Positions 6,156 through 8,242 of a stretch of DNA of 8,242 nucleotides are shown piece after piece (positions within the stretch are counted from its first letter, which is position 1; each line of letters opens with the position of its first letter). The notes under the pieces are model-generated. The model saw nothing but the letters and a program-made list of their open reading frames with translations, had not been told where the DNA came from and searched no databases. The stretch spans positions 1 to 8,242 of the forward strand of contig JAIRPZ010000236.1 in NCBI GenBank assembly GCA_031256755.1. Reading direction: 5' to 3'. Source of the stretch: Planctomycetaceae bacterium (GTDB lineage Bacteria > Planctomycetota > Planctomycetia > Pirellulales > Thermoguttaceae). Made by a program: the position numbers and the translations under genes.

Positions 6156-6184
6156 ATTATTCCATGCCGATCACGAACTGTCAA
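6156..6184 (-). promoter_or_regulatory. Strong consensus-like promoter for the AAA ATPase gene
   Basis: On the - strand, TTGACA (6179-6184, perfect) and AATAAT (6156-6161, one mismatch) have a 17-base spacer. The predicted start is near 6149 (an A), giving a leader of about 40 bases to ATG 6108. The -35 begins 12 bases after the end of the hydrolase gene. Confidence 0.65.
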
Positions 6185-6196
6185 GCCCGCACGGAA

Positions 6197-8176
6197 TTAT
6201 TTCGGCGGCGGTACCGCATTTTTTACCGGAAAATACAGCACGTACCGGCTGAAATGAATCCGGTTCAAGGGCATCAGCGTGTAATTTTCCGGCGCGGCTT
6301 CCGTTTGGAACGTCAGCGGCGAAACGGACACCTTTTTCGTTTTTGCGGCGATTTCCTCCGGCGTACCGGTTAAGTGCGGAATCTTTTCCAGCGGCAGTCC
6401 CTTGTCCCGATTTCCGGCATGGTCGTGCATAGACCAGTAATCGCTTTTTTTGACATCGCCGGAATCCGCTTTCGCCGCCAGTACAACAGGTCCGTATTGA
6501 AACGAAACAAATTTTTGCGAAGAGGTGAGCGGCAAAACTTCCAGTTTCATCGGCAGAGACACCGTGATTTTATCGCCGTTTTTCCATTGCCGGTTTATTG
6601 TAACAAATTCGGACGGCGATGAGGAAATTTTTTGTTCTTCACCGTTAAGACTCACTTTCAGCGAATCTTTTGCCGTCCAATACGGATGACGGATGTTTAA
6701 GGCAAACGTCTTCGGTTCGGACAACTGTAAATCCAGCACCGTTTGCTCTTCATCAGGAATGTTTGTTGTCTGCCGGAGCGTGATGCCTTTTTCTTTCCAC
6801 GTCAACGTTGACGGAATGAACAAATTGACATACAGCACATCGTCATTGTGAGTGTAAATCATTTTCTGAAACTTTGCCGGACTTTCCATTCCGGTGCCGG
6901 TGCAGCACCAGAAAGAATCGTAGAGGGTACTGTACGTCTTGTAAGCACCCGGATTGACTTTGGTCATATAAGCAAACATTCCCGTTTCCGGTTCATAGCC
7001 GCCGAGCAGATGGTTCATCAGAACCCGCTCGTAATAGTCAAGCATTTTCGGGTCGGCATCCATTTGATAAAGATATTCCGTCAGCCGCAGCATATTGACG
7101 GAGTTGCACCCTTCCGGTCCGCCGTTCTTCGACATTTCTTTATCCCATCCGGTTTTCGGCGAAAAGTGTTCGCGGGTACTGTTTCCGCCATGAATCCACG
7201 TGTGGTCTTTGGCAACGGTATTCCAGAAAAACCGTGCGGCATCTCCCCGCTGTTTGTCGCCGGTGTACTGAAAAACGCCGGCAAAACCGGTATTTTTCTG
7301 AATAATACAGTTGGCATGCAGCCCGCCGAGAATGTCTTTGCCTTCGGCAAGCGGAACGAGAACAACTTGATGGTCGAGACGTTTTGCCCAATCGAGATAT
7401 TTTTTATTGCCGGTCAGCCGGTACACGTCAATATAGGATTCGCTGAATGAACCATGTTCGCAAATCAACAGTTTTTGTACGCCGTCATCGTTCATTTTAT
7501 TGAGAACATTTTCACCGAACCAGTCGGCATAACGCACCAGCACTTTTTCCGCCAGCGGCAAATTGCATTTCACGGCAACGTCATAAAGACCGAGTGTGAT
7601 TTTGTTCATAATGTAAGTCGGTTCATTGGCACCGGGAATCTCGCCGGTAGATTTGGGACCTCGTTTTTTTACGATTTCCGCCGCATCTTTGCTGTCGGCA
7701 ATAAACTGCTCATAGACCTTCCGCAGATTCGGATTGGCACCGAGAAAACCGTCGCCGGCGGCGTTCTGACATTCGTCAAGTTGCTGTAAAGTGTATTCGA
7801 GACGTTTGATGATTTCCGTATCGCCGGTTGTTTCGTACATCATAGCCATTGATGAGAGGTAAAAGCCGAGAATATGTCCGGGAATGATGTAGCCGTGACT
7901 GGATTCCCAACCCGGATAGGGCTGTGCTTTCGGGGGGAGACCGGCTTCGCGGCGGAACCACGAGCAAAGGCGGTCGGGTTCGAGGGTCAGCAGATATTTG
8001 TGCGTCAACTCCTGAATGTGTTTGAATTCGCCACCGGTGATTTCGACATTGCCGAGCGGAAAGTATTGCATTTTCGGCGCAATCACCGGTTTGACAACGT
8101 CTTCCTGCGCCCGCAGGAAGGAGACGCATATAAAAATGCTGCCGATGAAAATAACTTTTCTGATGGTTGTGTTCAT
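6197..8176 (-). CDS. Secreted GH127-family (DUF1680) glycoside hydrolase, likely beta-L-arabinofuranosidase
   Basis: A 659-residue protein. Residues 1-23 are a Sec signal peptide (TIRK, hydrophobic core IFIGSIFICVSF, cleavage after LRA). An alpha-barrel region follows (about 45-440) with family-typical segments such as YPGWESSHGY (87-96), GHILGFYLSSMAMMYETTGD (100-119) and YYERVLMNHLLGG (381-393), then beta-sandwich modules (about 445-650; FALNIRHPYW). In the characterised family member HypBA1, a zinc-bound Cys is the nucleophile, with Glu and Cys ligands. The matching positions here appear to be E355 and C357 (PEGC) and C424-C425 (WCC), with E336 (TREHF) as the likely acid/base. All the expected residues are present, so activity on beta-L-arabinofuranosyl or related glycans is likely; substrate cannot be fixed from sequence. 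GGGAAG about eight bases before the ATG can serve as ribosome-binding site. A terminator sits just upstream. Confidence 0.88.
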   Translation of the reverse strand: MNTTIRKVIFIGSIFICVSFLRAQEDVVKPVIAPKMQYFPLGNVEITGGEFKHIQELTHKYLLTLEPDRLCSWFRREAGLPPKAQPYPGWESSHGYIIPGHILGFYLSSMAMMYETTGDTEIIKRLEYTLQQLDECQNAAGDGFLGANPNLRKVYEQFIADSKDAAEIVKKRGPKSTGEIPGANEPTYIMNKITLGLYDVAVKCNLPLAEKVLVRYADWFGENVLNKMNDDGVQKLLICEHGSFSESYIDVYRLTGNKKYLDWAKRLDHQVVLVPLAEGKDILGGLHANCIIQKNTGFAGVFQYTGDKQRGDAARFFWNTVAKDHTWIHGGNSTREHFSPKTGWDKEMSKNGGPEGCNSVNMLRLTEYLYQMDADPKMLDYYERVLMNHLLGGYEPETGMFAYMTKVNPGAYKTYSTLYDSFWCCTGTGMESPAKFQKMIYTHNDDVLYVNLFIPSTLTWKEKGITLRQTTNIPDEEQTVLDLQLSEPKTFALNIRHPYWTAKDSLKVSLNGEEQKISSSPSEFVTINRQWKNGDKITVSLPMKLEVLPLTSSQKFVSFQYGPVVLAAKADSGDVKKSDYWSMHDHAGNRDKGLPLEKIPHLTGTPEEIAAKTKKVSVSPLTFQTEAAPENYTLMPLNRIHFSRYVLYFPVKNAVPPPK

Positions 8177-8209
8177 TTTGATTCTTCCCGTATTGTAAGG
8201 AGTGAGGTG

Positions 8210-8239
8210 AAAAAATTCTCCGGCAACGTTGCCGGAGAA
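8210..8239 (-). terminator. Palindromic intrinsic terminator of a gene beyond the right edge
   Basis: Bases 8216-8239 are a perfect 24-bp palindrome (half-site TTCTCCGGCAAC). Read on the - strand it is followed at once by TTTTTT (8210-8215), the form of a rho-independent terminator. It ends a - strand transcript coming from outside the window, or acts as an attenuator in front of the hydrolase gene, whose ATG is about 35 bases further on. Confidence 0.7.
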
Positions 8240-8242
8240 ACC

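Noticed and set aside
6848..7450. 200-codon + strand open frame
   Set aside because: It is antisense to the GH127-like gene, including its catalytic region, and shows no domain or good ribosome-binding site.

Overview
The window looks like a chromosomal segment of a bacterium from the Planctomycetota / Verrucomicrobiota / Lentisphaerota (PVC) group. The evidence is a PEP-CTERM sorted protein, a DUF6807 (PmoA-type) protein with a twin-arginine signal, a secreted GH127-type glycoside hydrolase, and several genes without a clear Shine-Dalgarno sequence. This is inference from gene content; there is no rRNA or marker gene here.

The layout is convergent. On the left (+ strand): the C-terminal end of a PEP-CTERM protein (2-148); a long inverted repeat built from 7-bp units (169-237); a D12-class adenine DNA methyltransferase with no visible restriction partner (323-1522); and a probable two-gene unit of membrane proteins, one with a C-terminal NfeD-like OB-fold domain (1681-2271) and one of unrecognised family with a helical N-terminus and C-terminal membrane segments (2319-3053). 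This block looks more AT-rich than the right half: hand counts give 17 G+C in 60 at 2701-2760 against 33 in 60 at 7201-7260.

The middle (3054-3683) has no intact gene. It holds a 456-bp internally deleted IS5-family element (3129-3584) with 17-bp terminal inverted repeats, a transposase relic with two deletions and a frameshift, and its own promoter. Next to it are a bidirectional terminator (3587-3621) and a terminator folded across the stop codon of the next gene.

On the right (- strand): a secreted GH127-like beta-L-arabinofuranosidase candidate (8176-6197), a stand-alone RecF/OLD-like AAA ATPase (6108-4822) and a DUF6807 protein (4724-3684). Consensus-like promoters with 17-bp spacers lie before the ATPase and the DUF6807 gene, so these are probably separate transcription units. 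The hydrolase starts about 40 bp after a strong palindromic terminator belonging to a gene off the right edge. The GH127 and DUF6807 proteins fit a glycan-degradation role outside the cytoplasm; the ATPase between them has no obvious link to it.

I found no convincing complete new system. The most unusual items are the MITE-like IS5 remnant, the heptamer-built hairpin, the methyltransferase start region, the unrecognised membrane protein pair and the ATPase with an altered switch motif.
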